Assembly: GCA_038065515.1 (NCBI GenBank)
Contig: JBBTQV010000047.1
Span: 1 to 48,558 of the forward strand
Length of the DNA: 48,558 nucleotides
DNA from: JAGOPO01 sp038065515
GTDB taxonomy: Bacteria > Patescibacteriota > Minisyncoccia > 2-02-FULL-40-12 > GWA2-44-9
Direction: 5' to 3'
Part shown: positions 48,513 through 48,558 of the stretch, one piece after another
How the letters are laid out: every line of letters begins with the position of its first letter
Position numbering within the stretch: position 1 is the first letter of the stretch
Translations under genes and position numbers: made by a program
The notes under the pieces: generated by a model
The model's input: the letters and a program-made list of their open reading frames with translations, nothing else
The model's database searches: none
Told to the model about the DNA's origin: nothing

Positions 48513-48558
48513 AAAGGAGGTGATCCAAGAGCAGCTTCCGCTACCCTTGCCTTGTTAC
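48513..48558 (-). rRNA. rrs: 16S rRNA, 3' end only (partial)
   Basis: On the minus strand the sequence runs GTAACAAGGCAAGGGTAGC through GGATCACCTCCTTTC, the universal end of helix 45 plus the anti-Shine-Dalgarno CCTCC. The rest of the gene lies beyond the window. The intact anti-Shine-Dalgarno fits the AGGAGG sites seen before several genes here. Confidence 0.95.

Noticed and set aside
1..48558. UGA recoding as in SR1/Gracilibacteria
   Set aside because: TGA is used as the natural stop of pilC, the 31-aa gene and others, and no conserved gene reads through it.
1..48558. CRISPR array, insertion sequence or prophage
   Set aside because: No spaced direct repeats, transposase, integrase or phage structural genes were found.

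Overview
The window looks like a chromosome segment of a Patescibacteria (CPR) bacterium, most likely a parcubacterium. The signs are very compact minus-strand operons, short palindromic inserts inside genes (coding for peptides such as FAKASEG and MPTGRQ), AT-rich spacer inserts inside pth, rnhB and a pilus gene, a type IV pilus/ComEC competence set, a B12-type ribonucleotide reductase and a small gene complement. TGA is used as a stop, so this is not a recoded SR1/Gracilibacteria-type genome. The extreme right edge is the 3' end of a 16S rRNA gene with an intact anti-Shine-Dalgarno.

Layout. 1-3 kb: two membrane proteins, ndk and comEC. 3.1-6.9 kb: an isolated 36-codon gene with its own promoter, RBS and terminator, a membrane protein, nrdJ, and a divergent 31-codon membrane peptide. 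6.9-13.4 kb: a housekeeping run on the minus strand (lepB, HisRS-like gene, HIT protein, bS21, YqeY-like, ybeY, ftsA, ftsZ). 13.4-15.5 kb: pth and a MYG1-like protein. 15.7-20.1 kb: a copper-handling operon (small Cys-containing membrane protein, HMA-SafE-cupredoxin fusion, anchored cupredoxin, CopA). 20.2-25.7 kb: CBS protein, proton-pumping pyrophosphatase, two unknown genes and rmuC. 25.8-34.8 kb: type IV pilus operon (PilB with a receiver domain, PilC, giant prepilin-like protein, two minor pseudopilins, major pilin) followed by a secreted wall-type protein. 34.8-36.2 kb: C39-like peptidase, tRNA-Ile/tRNA-Ala pair, uracil-DNA glycosylase. 36.3-43.5 kb: one tight operon, gap - transketolase N - dockerin sulfatase - Ig/dockerin protein - cohesin protein - two small anchored proteins - transketolase C. 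43.6-48.3 kb: rnhB, SpoU methylase, SIMPL protein, small regulator-like pair, PH-domain membrane protein and the 16S end.

How the parts fit. The pilus genes plus ComEC are consistent with DNA uptake. Transketolase and GAPDH belong to the usual CPR pentose/lower-glycolysis route. Between the two transketolase halves sits a cohesin/dockerin/sulfatase cassette that could build a small cell-surface complex; I regard this as the most interesting system here. A recurring regulatory theme is a -10 or extended -10 element (often TGnTATACT) 6-12 nt upstream of the start codon, which predicts leaderless or near-leaderless mRNAs, next to other genes with strong Shine-Dalgarno sites.

Limits: all functions come from reading motifs by eye. 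No similarity search, fold prediction or expression data were available.
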